Source of the DNA: a virus | IMG/VR virus record: IMGVR_UViG_3300021185_002100 | Location: 1 to 22,016 of that record | Length of the DNA: 22,016 bases | Strand: one strand, 5' to 3' | Shown: positions 1 through 8,987 of the stretch, piece by piece | How positions within the stretch are numbered: position 1 is the first letter of the stretch | Layout of the letters: every line of letters begins with the position of its first letter | The notes under the pieces: model-generated | Seen by the model: only the letters and a program-made list of their open reading frames with translations | The model's database searches: none | Told to the model about the DNA's origin: nothing | Position numbers and translations under genes: made by a program

Positions 1-174
1 AGGAAGGTTGCGAAGTGCCTCGCGGTATGTTGACCAATCGGCACGAGCCGTTGAGAACGCTGCAAAACTAGCAGCGTCCTCTATTTTACGAAGCATATCC
101 ACGTCACTTATGGCTAACTTCAGGTCGCGGGTTGCCCGCATGTTTTTAATAAGGAGATCACGATCTACAGACAT
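1..174 (-). CDS. Phage tail assembly chaperone-like protein (partial, C-terminus off window)
   Basis: This is the last gene of the minus-strand late operon and it runs off the left edge; 58 codons are visible. Its ATG (174-172) shares one base with the TAA of the upstream fibre gene (TAATG), which indicates translational coupling. Near the edge the protein reads ADWSTYREALRNLP. That resembles the W-x-x-Y-R-x-A-L-R-(D/N)-(I/L)-P signature of small tail fibre assembly chaperones (Phage_tail_APC-like), which are usually encoded directly after the fibre they help fold. The position after a large fibre gene fits. The family call is inferred from this short motif and the context. The ending cannot be seen. 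Confidence 0.6.
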   Translation of the reverse strand, partial: MSVDRDLLIKNMRATRDLKLAISDVDMLRKIEDAASFAAFSTARADWSTYREALRNLP

Positions 175-2336
175 TAGGTTTCTCCATTGTATTTCATGTT
201 CGGATTTTCGGAACAGTAGGTGAACGGGAAGCTGCGCTCAGTCCCGTCTGCGCCAATACCCCAGATGATACGAAGACCCCCTGGTGCGCCGTTTCCACCG
301 CCAGAGCTTGTGCCTGATCCTCCACCGCCGCCGCCGTGCAAGCCACCAACTCGGTGTCTCTGCCCGTTGCCGTTTTCTGCACCGCCCGTAAATTGGTTTT
401 CGCCATACGCGCCTCGCGTACCGCCCGAACCGCCGCCACCACCGCCGTAGAAGCAAGGAGAGCCAAAGTTGTACGAACTCCAATCGCCTTGGTTGGCTGC
501 GTTTCCGCAGCCAGCATGGGGGTTAGTACGAGGGACGGCTGTATTGCCAGCACGATCCCCTCTCGCGCCTTGTCCATCTAGGCCAACGCCGCCGCCGCCA
601 CCCTCGCCATGCGTGGATGAATATTCGTAGCCCGACCCACCGCCGCCGTACCAGCCGTTTTGACTGTGGCCGTGGTTTCCAACATCCCCTTGATACCCTG
701 GTGCGCCCTGACCTTCACGGTTTCCAGAAGTATAGTGGCCCGCTCCGCCACCATACCACCAAGTATTGCCATCGCCATCGGCTACGCCAGAGCCTTCGGA
801 AGTTTTAAACCCGAAACCGCCACCATCACGACTGTCGTTTGCACCGTATCCGTTGCCTTTATTCCAATAAGTAAGGCCACTCATAGTTTTGCCAGCACCA
901 ATGCCTTGCGAATAACCATTGGGACTTGAGTTTTGGTATCCAGTATAACCGCCGCCTTGAGCGAAGATAATAAAATCTGTATTGGCACCACCAGAATGTC
1001 GCTTCAGCCAAGTGCCTCCCGCGCCATAACTGCCAGCACTACTTTCACTTTCTCTTCCAAGACCAAAGCACCATTGCATAATTTCGCCAGGAACTACTGT
1101 AATTCCGTTCATCCAAGCTAGACCGCCGCTTCCGCCGCCATCTTGCGCCCAAGTGTACGCACCGCCAGAACCAGCCCCAACACAGACAACCGCGATTTTT
1201 GTAACGCCAGCGGGGACTTCCCAATATCCAGAGATATATCCGTAGTTACTGCCCGTAGCAAAATCATTGTCACCAGCATAAATGCCCATAATTCCGTTTT
1301 TCCAATACGGACGCGTATCGTCGTAATAAGATTGGTTCACTGACCAATTTTGTAAACCATGACAACCATACCCATCACCTTCTTGGTAAGGCGATGTGTC
1401 TTCTTTTGCGTTCCATGTCCGTTTGAGTGCGCCAGAACTTTTGAGAGGGTTAAACCATTCGTCTTCCTGGCCAAGACTTAATTGTAGCGTGCTTCTTCGG
1501 TCGTCCTTAATATTCGCTGGGCCAAAGTAACGCGCACCATATGCGTCGCCGTATGCTATGCTGCCAGTGAAGTCCTGAGAAATTGTGCCGTATTCGCCAA
1601 GGTCTGCTGTTACCGTAAAGGTGTGAACAGTAGAGGCAGCTGTGATGTCGCCAACGGAAGCAAGGTAAACGCGGCCCGTTGCAGTATCAATAATAGGATT
1701 GACACCCGAATTAAAGCCACTGACGTTAGACAAGCTGTAAGTCGCGCCTGAGTAAGTAGTAGTTGGACCCGCTACGATTGTAGTTTCCGTGGGCGTGTTG
1801 CGAATAAAACGATTTGGAAGGGTGGTACTAGACCAAACAGGAGTAGTGCCAGAAGGTAGAACCTTCAGAACATATGTTATCTCAACTTGCTCGTCTGGGG
1901 AGCCTTCGAGGTATGTACCTTTTAGCTTAAAAGTGTTTGTCCCCACAGCAGAAGGTGTGCCGTGGATACGCATGTAGCCTATATCTGTGTCGGCCCCATC
2001 ATTGTTTTCTTGGAAAGAGATACCAGGAGGAAAGGCAGTATCACCATTCGTAAACTCGTAGGAGAAAGTACCATCCCGACTTTCAAATGCGTTGTCTATG
2101 TAGAAATACGCTTCCTGTGTAGGGATAGGGTCGCCAGCATCAATGACTACTGTGACCGTGCTGTTGTTAGCTATAAAGCCATTGTGGTTGGCGTTATTGG
2201 TAGCCTCATCACCCCTGGCAATTTTTATAGGAGTGTATGAACCAGAAGAGGCGGAACCTGACGCAGCCGCCCCAGAGCCACCACCAAAGGTGTACTCTGA
2301 GCCGTTAATCTTTTTGGGTCTACGGATACGTGCCAT
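174..2336 (-). CDS. Glycine-rich phage tail fibre / receptor-binding protein
   Basis: A 720-residue protein, probably the distal fibre or adhesin. The N-terminus (1-35) is basic, then Gly/Ser/Ala-rich, like a virion attachment segment. Residues of about 55-165 hold an Ig-like repeat of the He_PIG type (pattern PPGISF...GYMRIHGTP...GTNTFKLKG). A second similar unit follows to about residue 260. From about residue 370 to the end it is extremely Gly-rich, with GGGGGG and GGGSGG runs broken by Tyr, Asn and His. It closes with a GAPGGLRIIWG segment, seen in glycine-rich structural proteins of marine myoviruses and podoviruses. Poly-Gly sandwich tips carry host specificity in some phage adhesins. 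The start follows a GAGGAA Shine-Dalgarno inside the end of the preceding gene. Many overlapping ORFs here are composition artefacts. Confidence 0.8.
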   Translation of the reverse strand: MARIRRPKKINGSEYTFGGGSGAAASGSASSGSYTPIKIARGDEATNNANHNGFIANNSTVTVVIDAGDPIPTQEAYFYIDNAFESRDGTFSYEFTNGDTAFPPGISFQENNDGADTDIGYMRIHGTPSAVGTNTFKLKGTYLEGSPDEQVEITYVLKVLPSGTTPVWSSTTLPNRFIRNTPTETTIVAGPTTTYSGATYSLSNVSGFNSGVNPIIDTATGRVYLASVGDITAASTVHTFTVTADLGEYGTISQDFTGSIAYGDAYGARYFGPANIKDDRRSTLQLSLGQEDEWFNPLKSSGALKRTWNAKEDTSPYQEGDGYGCHGLQNWSVNQSYYDDTRPYWKNGIMGIYAGDNDFATGSNYGYISGYWEVPAGVTKIAVVCVGAGSGGAYTWAQDGGGSGGLAWMNGITVVPGEIMQWCFGLGRESESSAGSYGAGGTWLKRHSGGANTDFIIFAQGGGYTGYQNSSPNGYSQGIGAGKTMSGLTYWNKGNGYGANDSRDGGGFGFKTSEGSGVADGDGNTWWYGGGAGHYTSGNREGQGAPGYQGDVGNHGHSQNGWYGGGGSGYEYSSTHGEGGGGGVGLDGQGARGDRAGNTAVPRTNPHAGCGNAANQGDWSSYNFGSPCFYGGGGGGSGGTRGAYGENQFTGGAENGNGQRHRVGGLHGGGGGGSGTSSGGGNGAPGGLRIIWGIGADGTERSFPFTYCSENPNMKYNGET

Positions 2337-2342
2337 GTTTGC

Positions 2343-4181
2343 TTATTCCTCGATGCCGTGAACGCGAACCACAACTTGATCCTCGTCCGTAGTTACAATT
2401 ACTTGCTCGCCTTCAGAGGCCATCACGGCTGTGCGCTCAAGTATTTCACCACTGGCAATTTCAGAAGTTTCATACTTGTCCACGAGAGGCAGTGCATAGA
2501 AACGCTTTTCGCGCATGAAGGCGTTGCCGTCGAAGGTCAGATCATAGCGCCGATCCGCATCGCCGTTGTCAGCGTTGTAGATATTGACGGTTGCAAGGGC
2601 TGTTTCTGTGTCGTGAGGTGCAACAGTATCTTCGTTTACGATTGAAATCGCGTAGCCCATATCGGTGTGGTTCGGGCAGTAGAAGTACAGTGTGTCAGGA
2701 GCCGATGAAGGGACTTCCCACTCGATGATGCGGGCTTGGCCGTTGTAGGTCGCATGGCCGCTAACCCAGTCAGCATTGGTTGTGGAAGTTACTGCGAACG
2801 GAGCTGTAGCAGTAGGGTTGCCCATCATGAAGGTCATGCCTGTAGAGTAAGGCGTGCCGTTTGAATGTGGCCCACCGCGCACTTCAGAGAACTGTAGTGG
2901 ATGGCCGTTGTTACCAGCGGCAAGCTGATGCAAGCGATACGTACGACCGCGCACGAAGGTAAGCTCTGTTACGTTAGTGGAAAGGTCGTCGTTCACGAAC
3001 TTGTTCTGGCTGTCGATGCTGGCGACCGAGATGCCGATTGGCTGGGCCGCGTAGCTCTTAGCTGAAGTCCAAGTCACGCCAAGATCCGAGGAGCTTTGCT
3101 TCTCGCCTGTCGATGTAACAATAACGAAGTTCGAACCTTCTGCGCGAATATCAACCACGTTGTCGTATGTGACGCCCGCTGGGAAGTCGAATACGCTGTA
3201 GCCAGTAGTCGGGAACGGAGCTGCTGCTGTGTACGCAGCGTACGCAACCTTGTTTCCTGAGTAAGCAATGTAAAGGTTGCCCTCGCCTACGGTGGAGCCT
3301 TCGATAGCTGCCGCACCAATCATGTATCCTGAGATACCTGTAGGTGGTGACATGGTGTTGGACTGGAACTCGGCCTGAGTTTCTGGCGTGTCGTCGTTGG
3401 ACATGTAGTTAAAGCCAGTAGTTGTGCCGATGATGAAGCGCTCTTCAGCAGTTTTGACGCCAGCAATCTTACTGATAGCACCCAAACCCCAAGTAAAGGC
3501 AGAGCCGTAGGTCGCACCAGTCGCACGGTAATCCGCAATCGAGTTCACAACTGAGCCTGCGCCGCCAGGAACGCCCTGTACGTAAGTAAGAGCAAAGGCC
3601 GCGTCTTGGTTTGTGGCCCAAAGAATGTTGTCTGTGGCGGTTTGACCGTAGTTTGACGCCGCTGTAGTAGCAGCCCCGCCTGAGAAGTAGTTGTCGAATG
3701 TATATACGCCACCGTCAGGAGCGGAACGTACATAAAGCTCGCCGCCATTGTAGAATGGAAGCGGGTTGCCAACTGCTGATGGGTTGCTGACTAAGAAGAA
3801 ATTGCCGTCAGCATTTGCTGTCTGCAAAGTTTCAATCTTCTTAGAAGCGATGGGGCTGGACGCTGTGTTAGCAGCGACTGGCTCAACAGGCGTGGTCTTG
3901 AGCGCGGTCATCATCTTAGATGTGCTCTTACCAATCAAGTCGAGGGTGTTGTCTGTGTCAGCAGAAACCCATGCTTTGTTGTAGTTTAGAGGCGCGAGGT
4001 AGTTTTCGAAGTCCCGCGTCTGGTAGGTTTTGTCCGATACGTACACGTTCACAGTGGCAGCGTTGCCACCGTTGTTCAGTACGTTGATGTTAAAGGTCGA
4101 AGTTCGTGAAGCGGGTACAGTGTAAACTACTTCCGTATCGCGAGCATTTACGACCTTTTTTCCTAATAGTCCGTTTGCCAT
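2343..4181 (-). CDS. Phage structural/fibre protein with a cupredoxin-like domain
   Basis: A 612-residue virion protein candidate. The N-terminus (MANGLLGKKVV, then a beta-rich stretch to about residue 60) resembles short virion-attachment domains of marine phage structural proteins. The middle is Ser/Thr/Gly/Ala-rich and has repeated short motifs suggesting a beta-propeller or beta-sandwich. Residues of about 405-515 look like a cupredoxin fold. His427 lies in GHPLQF, and Cys502, His505 and Met508 lie in YFYCPNHTDMGY. This reproduces the H...C-x2-H-x2-M ligand order of type I copper sites. Similar CxxHxxM modules are familiar in marine phage fibres, where copper binding is generally unproven. 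It sits between a hendecad coiled-coil gene and the Gly-rich fibre, so it probably belongs to the same tail or fibre assembly. The start has GAGGACAACCATG. Confidence 0.7.
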   Translation of the reverse strand: MANGLLGKKVVNARDTEVVYTVPASRTSTFNINVLNNGGNAATVNVYVSDKTYQTRDFENYLAPLNYNKAWVSADTDNTLDLIGKSTSKMMTALKTTPVEPVAANTASSPIASKKIETLQTANADGNFFLVSNPSAVGNPLPFYNGGELYVRSAPDGGVYTFDNYFSGGAATTAASNYGQTATDNILWATNQDAAFALTYVQGVPGGAGSVVNSIADYRATGATYGSAFTWGLGAISKIAGVKTAEERFIIGTTTGFNYMSNDDTPETQAEFQSNTMSPPTGISGYMIGAAAIEGSTVGEGNLYIAYSGNKVAYAAYTAAAPFPTTGYSVFDFPAGVTYDNVVDIRAEGSNFVIVTSTGEKQSSSDLGVTWTSAKSYAAQPIGISVASIDSQNKFVNDDLSTNVTELTFVRGRTYRLHQLAAGNNGHPLQFSEVRGGPHSNGTPYSTGMTFMMGNPTATAPFAVTSTTNADWVSGHATYNGQARIIEWEVPSSAPDTLYFYCPNHTDMGYAISIVNEDTVAPHDTETALATVNIYNADNGDADRRYDLTFDGNAFMREKRFYALPLVDKYETSEIASGEILERTAVMASEGEQVIVTTDEDQVVVRVHGIEE

Positions 4182-4193
4182 GGTTGTCCTCGT

Positions 4194-4562
4194 TTACGAT
4201 TGTGACAGGAAAAAGACCTTAGACGGTGACATCGCGTAAGCGTTCAACGCTGACTGGATGCTTGTCTGTAGGCCGTTAAGAGCGTTCTGCTCGGTTGCCG
4301 ATGCTGCCTGCACGGCGCTTACTTGCGTGGAGCCTTCAGATTGTACGTCAACAATCTCCTGATCACCCGCTGTTTGGACGCGCGATAGTTGCGTATCCCC
4401 TTCTGACGACACTGCCGAAAGGTTGGCGTTGCCGTTAAAGATCTCGATCATACGCGCCAAGTACACCAAGTCGGCGTTGGGCGTTGATGCTGTTAATGTG
4501 GTCAAGCGCTGGGCAAGTTCGTCTGCGAGAGCCTGCTGGTTTGATACCGAAATGTTTGGCAT
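4194..4562 (-). CDS. Small structural protein with four hendecad repeats
   Basis: A 122-residue protein with no recognised family. Residues 51-94 form four consecutive 11-residue units, each starting with Val: V51 SSEGDTQLSR, V62 QTAGDQEIVD, V73 QSEGSTQVSA and V84 QAASATEQNA. Hendecad periodicity of this kind gives right-handed or nearly straight coiled coils, common in trimeric fibre shafts and collars. Residues 1-45 are predicted helical. The C-terminus (SPSKVFFLSQS) could be a short anchoring peptide. Its ATG overlaps the preceding TAA by one base (TAATG). Position between portal and fibres suggests a fibre shaft, neck or collar component. That role is an inference. Confidence 0.65.
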   Translation of the reverse strand: MPNISVSNQQALADELAQRLTTLTASTPNADLVYLARMIEIFNGNANLSAVSSEGDTQLSRVQTAGDQEIVDVQSEGSTQVSAVQAASATEQNALNGLQTSIQSALNAYAMSPSKVFFLSQS

Positions 4563-5098
4563 TAGAGAGAACTCCCGTTGAATAGCTCACCGTGCAGTTG
4601 GGCCAGTAAGATGCCCTGCTGGATCACGGTTGGTGTGGTTTGGTACGCTTGGTTCGCATAAGTTTGAGAGAGGTCTCGCGCACTCTGCGCGTCGTCTCTG
4701 GCTGCCTCAGATGCTGACTGAGCAAGTGCCGTGGCAGTTTCAGAAGCAAGGGCTTCCTGCGCACTCTGCTCTGCATCAGCCCGCTTCACTTCCATGTCGG
4801 AAAGAGCAGTGGCTTTGAAGTTAGCTAAGTCAGTGAATAGCTGCGTAAAAGATGCAACCTCTTGGAAATCCCCGTCCGTACCAATACGAAGCTCCAAGGT
4901 CTGTGTGTCATTCTCGTTTGTGTAACGAAACTCAAACGCGTCGATGTCACCAGTCGCGTCATCGAACAACTTGCCCATCAGAGTAGCAAGCGGTAGGCCG
5001 CCCTTCTCTGCATCCTCAAGATAAGTATCAAGAAGCGTAATGCCCGTGTTCTGCGAGCGGAAGTTTAGCTGTTCTGAAGGGACGCGTGTGCGTGCCAT
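4562..5098 (-). CDS. Putative tail fibre/neck protein with Ala-rich coiled coil
   Basis: A 178-residue protein. The first 90 residues (MARTRVPSEQLNF, then a beta-rich segment containing FEFRYTNENDTQTLELRIG) look like a small globular attachment domain. Residues of about 95-155 are a heptad-like Ala/Glu/Ser/Gln-rich coiled coil (AEQSAQEALASETATALAQ and continuing). The tail is hydrophilic. MARTRVPS-type N-termini also start other marine phage fibre proteins, and the downstream Gly-rich fibre begins MARIRRPKK. That may reflect a shared virion-docking peptide. The gene overlaps both neighbours by a single base through TAATG junctions. I do not recognise a precise family; fibre or neck component is the best guess. 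Confidence 0.6.
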   Translation of the reverse strand: MARTRVPSEQLNFRSQNTGITLLDTYLEDAEKGGLPLATLMGKLFDDATGDIDAFEFRYTNENDTQTLELRIGTDGDFQEVASFTQLFTDLANFKATALSDMEVKRADAEQSAQEALASETATALAQSASEAARDDAQSARDLSQTYANQAYQTTPTVIQQGILLAQLHGELFNGSSL

Positions 5099-5370
5099 TA
5101 GCTTTCCTCGTCCATCTGTTTCGCGATACTGGCCAATTTCGCTGCGCGGCTTGATGACATTTCAAGCAGTTCTTCAGTGTTCGACATCCGACCCGCTACA
5201 TTACCCATATCGCGCTGTAGGCTTTCTCTAGTTGCCAATATTGCAACACGAAGGGCCGCTATGTCGTCCTTAATAGGTTTTAATTCTTCGTGGATACGAG
5301 CGTCGATGTACTCGCGAGTTACCGCGTCCACCTGTGATGCCCAGTGCTTGCTGTTTACAGGGTTCGTCAT
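5098..5370 (-). CDS. Small coiled-coil phage protein, unknown function
   Basis: A 90-residue hydrophilic protein predicted to be mostly alpha-helical. The region from DARIHEELKPIKDDIAALR to the end (SSSRAAKLASIAKQMDEES) has coiled-coil periodicity. There is no signal peptide or membrane segment. The ATG overlaps the portal TGA (ATGA) and the stop overlaps the next ATG (TAATG), so it is translated with the portal and fibre genes. Small helical proteins at this location are often head-tail or fibre accessory proteins. No family was recognised, so the role is open. Confidence 0.6.
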   Translation of the reverse strand: MTNPVNSKHWASQVDAVTREYIDARIHEELKPIKDDIAALRVAILATRESLQRDMGNVAGRMSNTEELLEMSSSRAAKLASIAKQMDEES

Positions 5371-7283
5371 TGCTTCGGAGCCTCTTTCATTGGTACTAGG
5401 TTGCCCTTCTCAACTTGACGCTCGATGTCTTCTTGGGACTTTACGTTCGCGCCGCGAGCTTTCTCCATCATCAGCATCTGTTGTGACGGGGTTGGGCCTT
5501 GAGCCTGCTGCTCCTTGTTGATCTTGAACTGGTCAAGGTCAGAGACGCCCATGGAGCGGATTGCTTCCTCGACGATCTTGCCGCTGTTGTACTCCATGGC
5601 CATGCCCGTCTCGTTAAGAGTGCGGAGCATCGTGATCCATGTCTCAGCGTTGCGAGTTGGCTCCAAGGGAAGCGTACCGTCTACGACGAGGTACTCAATG
5701 TCGCCCTGGATGTCTTGAAGTTTGAAGTCGAGGTATCCGTCCTTCACCATGTCGGCCACATTCCCCGCACTATCACTGTCAGATATGCGGATGGAGCTTT
5801 CGGGAGCGAAGAAGTCCTGTACGTTGGCAACCATCATGCGAACCATAGGACGCACAGAGGTGGCCGAAATCGTACGAGCGAGTACGCCGAGGCGTTGTGA
5901 GCCTAATTGGGTAAGACGTTGGATCTCTGTGGCTGTACGAATGCCGTCTGCCGTAGGCATACCCTGCTGCGCATCAGATGCAGCAGATACACGCTGCTTC
6001 AGACCCGACATCGCCTCAATATCGTTCCAATGACCCCTAGTTACGTCAGGGATCTGGCTAATAAAGACGCCCTCACCTGGCTTTACCCCAGGTAAAGTAC
6101 GCACAATGCCGTGTGGATTGCGGTCAATTAGGTCTCCAATCGCAATTTGCGTGGGATCTACGAACATTAAGTTGGTCAAAGCGGCCTGTACGTTGTCGAT
6201 ACGTGACCTAAGAAGCCATGTCGCTACGTCGTGCAGAGGAAGAAGTAGATCATACAACGACTGCGAGTACGTTTTGTGTGCGTCGTGGTACAGACCGCCT
6301 ATCACGACAGGGAACTGCCTGCCGTATGGGTTGAGTTGGCAACGGATAACCACGTTCTCGTCGAGAATTGTGATGCACATCCATAACTGTTCGATCTGAG
6401 GTACGCCGATTTCGTACCCAGCAAGGCGAACCCACATCTCATCAACTACACGACTGTCTCCGAGGGCGAAGAATGTACCCCCACTCTCACGACGGTTGCG
6501 CTCGGCAGGGTCAATGCTTAGTCCTCGTCCCGCTTCTTTATGCCATCTATGTCCGTCCCACCCACCACTAGGAGGTGTGAGGCGGTTTCTGAGGGATGGG
6601 TACTGCTTGAGCTTGGGGTACATGCCTGTTTGCATGAGTGCGTCATAAGAAGAGAAGTCAGAAAAGATGATGTACTGCATCCGCTCCCAATCTCCCCACT
6701 GGACACGGGGGTCGTGGAAAACGCGGCGCGGGTCGAAGTTGGTGATTTGGTTTGTTCGCGAGGAAGCATCCCACGTAACTTTCGTGGGTGCGTATCCGTA
6801 CCGAATGCTGTCAAGAAGATGTTGGGCAAGGCGAGCCTCTCCTGCTGTTCTGCGCATCTGCTGATGAAGTAGGCGCTCAATAATCTGAGACCCCTTCCGA
6901 GACTTGCGGTTCAAGCCCTCCAACTGAAACATAGGGTTTCGGCCCGTAAGAGCCGACATCAGGTACGTAAGCACAGTATCTGCAATAGCGCGTGTGTCTG
7001 CAATGACCGCCTTCTCACGAAACTGTGTCGCGTGAGGATCTACGTACACATCATGTGCCCGATCCGCCTGCGTCCAGTGGTCGTAACGACGTGAAATGCG
7101 GTCGTATGACATCTGCATAGCAGAACGAGCATAATCAACTATGCGTTGTTCCTGTTCATCAGTAAGCATCGAGGAAATATCCTCGTATGCCATGAGAGCA
7201 TTAGCGTGTTCGGACAAGTCAACGATGATGCCATCGCTCTCAGGTACGAAGTCCGCACGGTAATTTGTGTTAGTCAGTGCCAT
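5367..7283 (-). CDS. Phage portal protein (head-to-tail connector)
   Basis: A 638-residue protein immediately after the large terminase, the usual portal position. It would form the ring at the capsid vertex through which DNA is packaged. Portal-like features include the N-terminal helical clip (AIADTVLTYLMSALTGRNPMF, about residues 98-118), the NFDPRRVFHDPRVQWGDW segment (about 180-200), the beta segment with NPYGRQFPVVIGGLYHD, and the helical stem rich in long amphipathic helices (LLPLHDVATWLLRSRIDNVQAALTNL). A Gln/Lys-rich helical C-terminus (from about residue 585) follows. The length is in the range of P22- or podovirus-type portals. The ATG at 7283 lies 13 nt after an AGGAG (7301-7297). 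The stop overlaps the next start (ATGA). No capsid gene follows, which is atypical. Confidence 0.85.
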   Translation of the reverse strand: MALTNTNYRADFVPESDGIIVDLSEHANALMAYEDISSMLTDEQEQRIVDYARSAMQMSYDRISRRYDHWTQADRAHDVYVDPHATQFREKAVIADTRAIADTVLTYLMSALTGRNPMFQLEGLNRKSRKGSQIIERLLHQQMRRTAGEARLAQHLLDSIRYGYAPTKVTWDASSRTNQITNFDPRRVFHDPRVQWGDWERMQYIIFSDFSSYDALMQTGMYPKLKQYPSLRNRLTPPSGGWDGHRWHKEAGRGLSIDPAERNRRESGGTFFALGDSRVVDEMWVRLAGYEIGVPQIEQLWMCITILDENVVIRCQLNPYGRQFPVVIGGLYHDAHKTYSQSLYDLLLPLHDVATWLLRSRIDNVQAALTNLMFVDPTQIAIGDLIDRNPHGIVRTLPGVKPGEGVFISQIPDVTRGHWNDIEAMSGLKQRVSAASDAQQGMPTADGIRTATEIQRLTQLGSQRLGVLARTISATSVRPMVRMMVANVQDFFAPESSIRISDSDSAGNVADMVKDGYLDFKLQDIQGDIEYLVVDGTLPLEPTRNAETWITMLRTLNETGMAMEYNSGKIVEEAIRSMGVSDLDQFKINKEQQAQGPTPSQQMLMMEKARGANVKSQEDIERQVEKGNLVPMKEAPKQ

Positions 7284-7322
7284 AAGAAAACATTTACTCC
7301 TATAATTGTACCTCAGTCGTCC

Positions 7323-8987
7323 TTATTCACCCCAGCCACGCCACGCGGAGCTGAGATTGTTTAGGTCGGACTTTTGGTTCCATAAACTGTCGCTCGACTT
7401 GGGAAGCGCGAACGATGGAGGTGCGTAATATTCACCCGTTGCTGGGGTGCGGGCGAGAACGTCTAGGCCAATGGTCATGGCGTCTACGATGTCGTCGTGA
7501 GTACCAGCAGGAAAGGTTTGCATCTCGTCGTGGAAGGCGTCTAACCACGGCGCAGCGCTGGGGATGAACACACGGCCACCCTCAATTAGAGGCAGTACCG
7601 CCGACAGGCGGGAAACTTTGTCGCTGGATATTTTGTACGGGATCACGGATACGCCGCTTTCTCGCTTCAGCTCTTGCAGCAAGGATTGACCGCTGGCCTT
7701 GTCCTCGATGTAGATGCCACGCAAGCCACGACCGCGCCACTGGTTGTTAAGCATGATCATGTTGCGCTTGAGGTCAGGGAACTCGTACCGCTCTCGATGA
7801 ACGTCCACGATGTAGATGTCGCCGTTCGTATCGAGACCCATAGTCATCATGACAGAGTAATCGCTCGTCTGCTTGGCCTTGAACGCAGTGTCGGCTGCAA
7901 TGATGAGAGAGTTAAACTTCTCTGGCTTCATGTCAGCAGGGTACGTACGCCACCAATGTGAGCGGATCATGTTGCCGCCCTGTATATACGGGGTCTGCTG
8001 GTAGAGAGATGCGAACTCTCGCGGGTTTAATCTTTGACGACGCTCCAGATCTTCGAGGGAAAACCGTTCGGGCCACAAGGCTCTCTTCTCAGTCTTGCGT
8101 ATGTATCGTTTTGCTTTGCCGAGCTTGCTGGCTTCGCCTGGTGCGAGGTACTGAGGGTCGTCGCTTGGTAGATTGGAGCGGGAAATTTTACCAGCGTCTC
8201 CTTGAATTGGTCGCTCCTCGACGGCAGGGAAGTTGATATGAAGCCAGCGGCCCTCATGCCAGTCATCAGTTTGCATAAGTCGCCCTGCAAGATCGTCAGG
8301 GTGCCATCGGGTGAGGATGATGATTTGCGCGGGGGGAACACCGTCAACGTCTGGTTGGAGACGGGTGCTGAGAGCGGATATATAATAATTCCAGACCTTG
8401 TTCCGCTGCGTGGCACTCTCGGCTTCCTCTCTGGACTTTAGTGGATCATCGAAAAGGAGGAGGTTCGCTGCGCGACCAGACGTTGTACCGCCCACACCGA
8501 TAAAGTACGCGGCTCCGCCGCCAGTTGTACGCCACTGGTCTACGGCTCGGCTGTCCTGAGACATCTCGAAGTCGGGAAACGCTTGGGATGTCAGCGGCTC
8601 ATTGACCAGATCACGCACTTGACGACCGAAATCGGTGGCCAGTTGGCTGTTGTACGAGGTGGACATCAGGAAACGGTTGGGCTTTCGCGCCATAAAGTAA
8701 GCGGGGAATATTACGGAGCCGTATGTGGACTTGCCGTGGCGCGGTGGCATGGTGATTAGTAGGTTTCGTACGGGTACTTCTTCCGTATTCTCCCGCTCGG
8801 AGGCCGACTTGCCGTGGTGAGACGTAAGCGTGTTGCGCTCTAGCTTGTCGAGAGCCTCGATCATGTCCAGGTGAAACTGCGGTAGCGTCCAGTCGGGGAA
8901 CTGTAGGCGTACCCAGCCTAGAAAGCTGTCCTCTGCTGCCTTGAGCTTGAGGAGATGCTTGGCTGCGTCCTGCGCCGAGATGCTCAT
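7323..8987 (-). CDS. terL: Phage terminase large subunit
   Basis: A 554-residue packaging motor with ATPase and nuclease halves. The Walker A motif is PPRHGKST (81-88). Walker B is LLLFDDPL (177-183; acidic D180/D181), followed by a coupling-motif-like segment (QIIILTRWHPDD, 221-232). The RNase-H-like nuclease domain starts with AADTAFK (D366), continues with IYIEDKASG (E429/D430) and ends with GTHDDIVDA (D498/D499). This is the arrangement of Terminase_6-type large subunits, which load DNA into the prohead and cut it. The start (ATG 8987) overlaps the TGA of the preceding small gene and has TGAGGA just upstream. The gene lies 39 bp before the portal. All catalytic motifs seem intact. Confidence 0.95.
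   Translation of the reverse strand: MSISAQDAAKHLLKLKAAEDSFLGWVRLQFPDWTLPQFHLDMIEALDKLERNTLTSHHGKSASERENTEEVPVRNLLITMPPRHGKSTYGSVIFPAYFMARKPNRFLMSTSYNSQLATDFGRQVRDLVNEPLTSQAFPDFEMSQDSRAVDQWRTTGGGAAYFIGVGGTTSGRAANLLLFDDPLKSREEAESATQRNKVWNYYISALSTRLQPDVDGVPPAQIIILTRWHPDDLAGRLMQTDDWHEGRWLHINFPAVEERPIQGDAGKISRSNLPSDDPQYLAPGEASKLGKAKRYIRKTEKRALWPERFSLEDLERRQRLNPREFASLYQQTPYIQGGNMIRSHWWRTYPADMKPEKFNSLIIAADTAFKAKQTSDYSVMMTMGLDTNGDIYIVDVHRERYEFPDLKRNMIMLNNQWRGRGLRGIYIEDKASGQSLLQELKRESGVSVIPYKISSDKVSRLSAVLPLIEGGRVFIPSAAPWLDAFHDEMQTFPAGTHDDIVDAMTIGLDVLARTPATGEYYAPPSFALPKSSDSLWNQKSDLNNLSSAWRGWGE

Noticed and set aside
220-1120. Many long ORFs opposite the glycine-rich fibre gene
   Set aside because: GC-rich Gly/Pro codon repeats keep other frames open. 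Proline-rich and arginine-rich translations are typical shadows.
7270-7293. Seven-codon leader ORF overlapping the portal start, closer to the AGGAG than the portal ATG
   Set aside because: The spacing of 3 nt is too short for good initiation, and no attenuation structure was seen. Probably coincidental.
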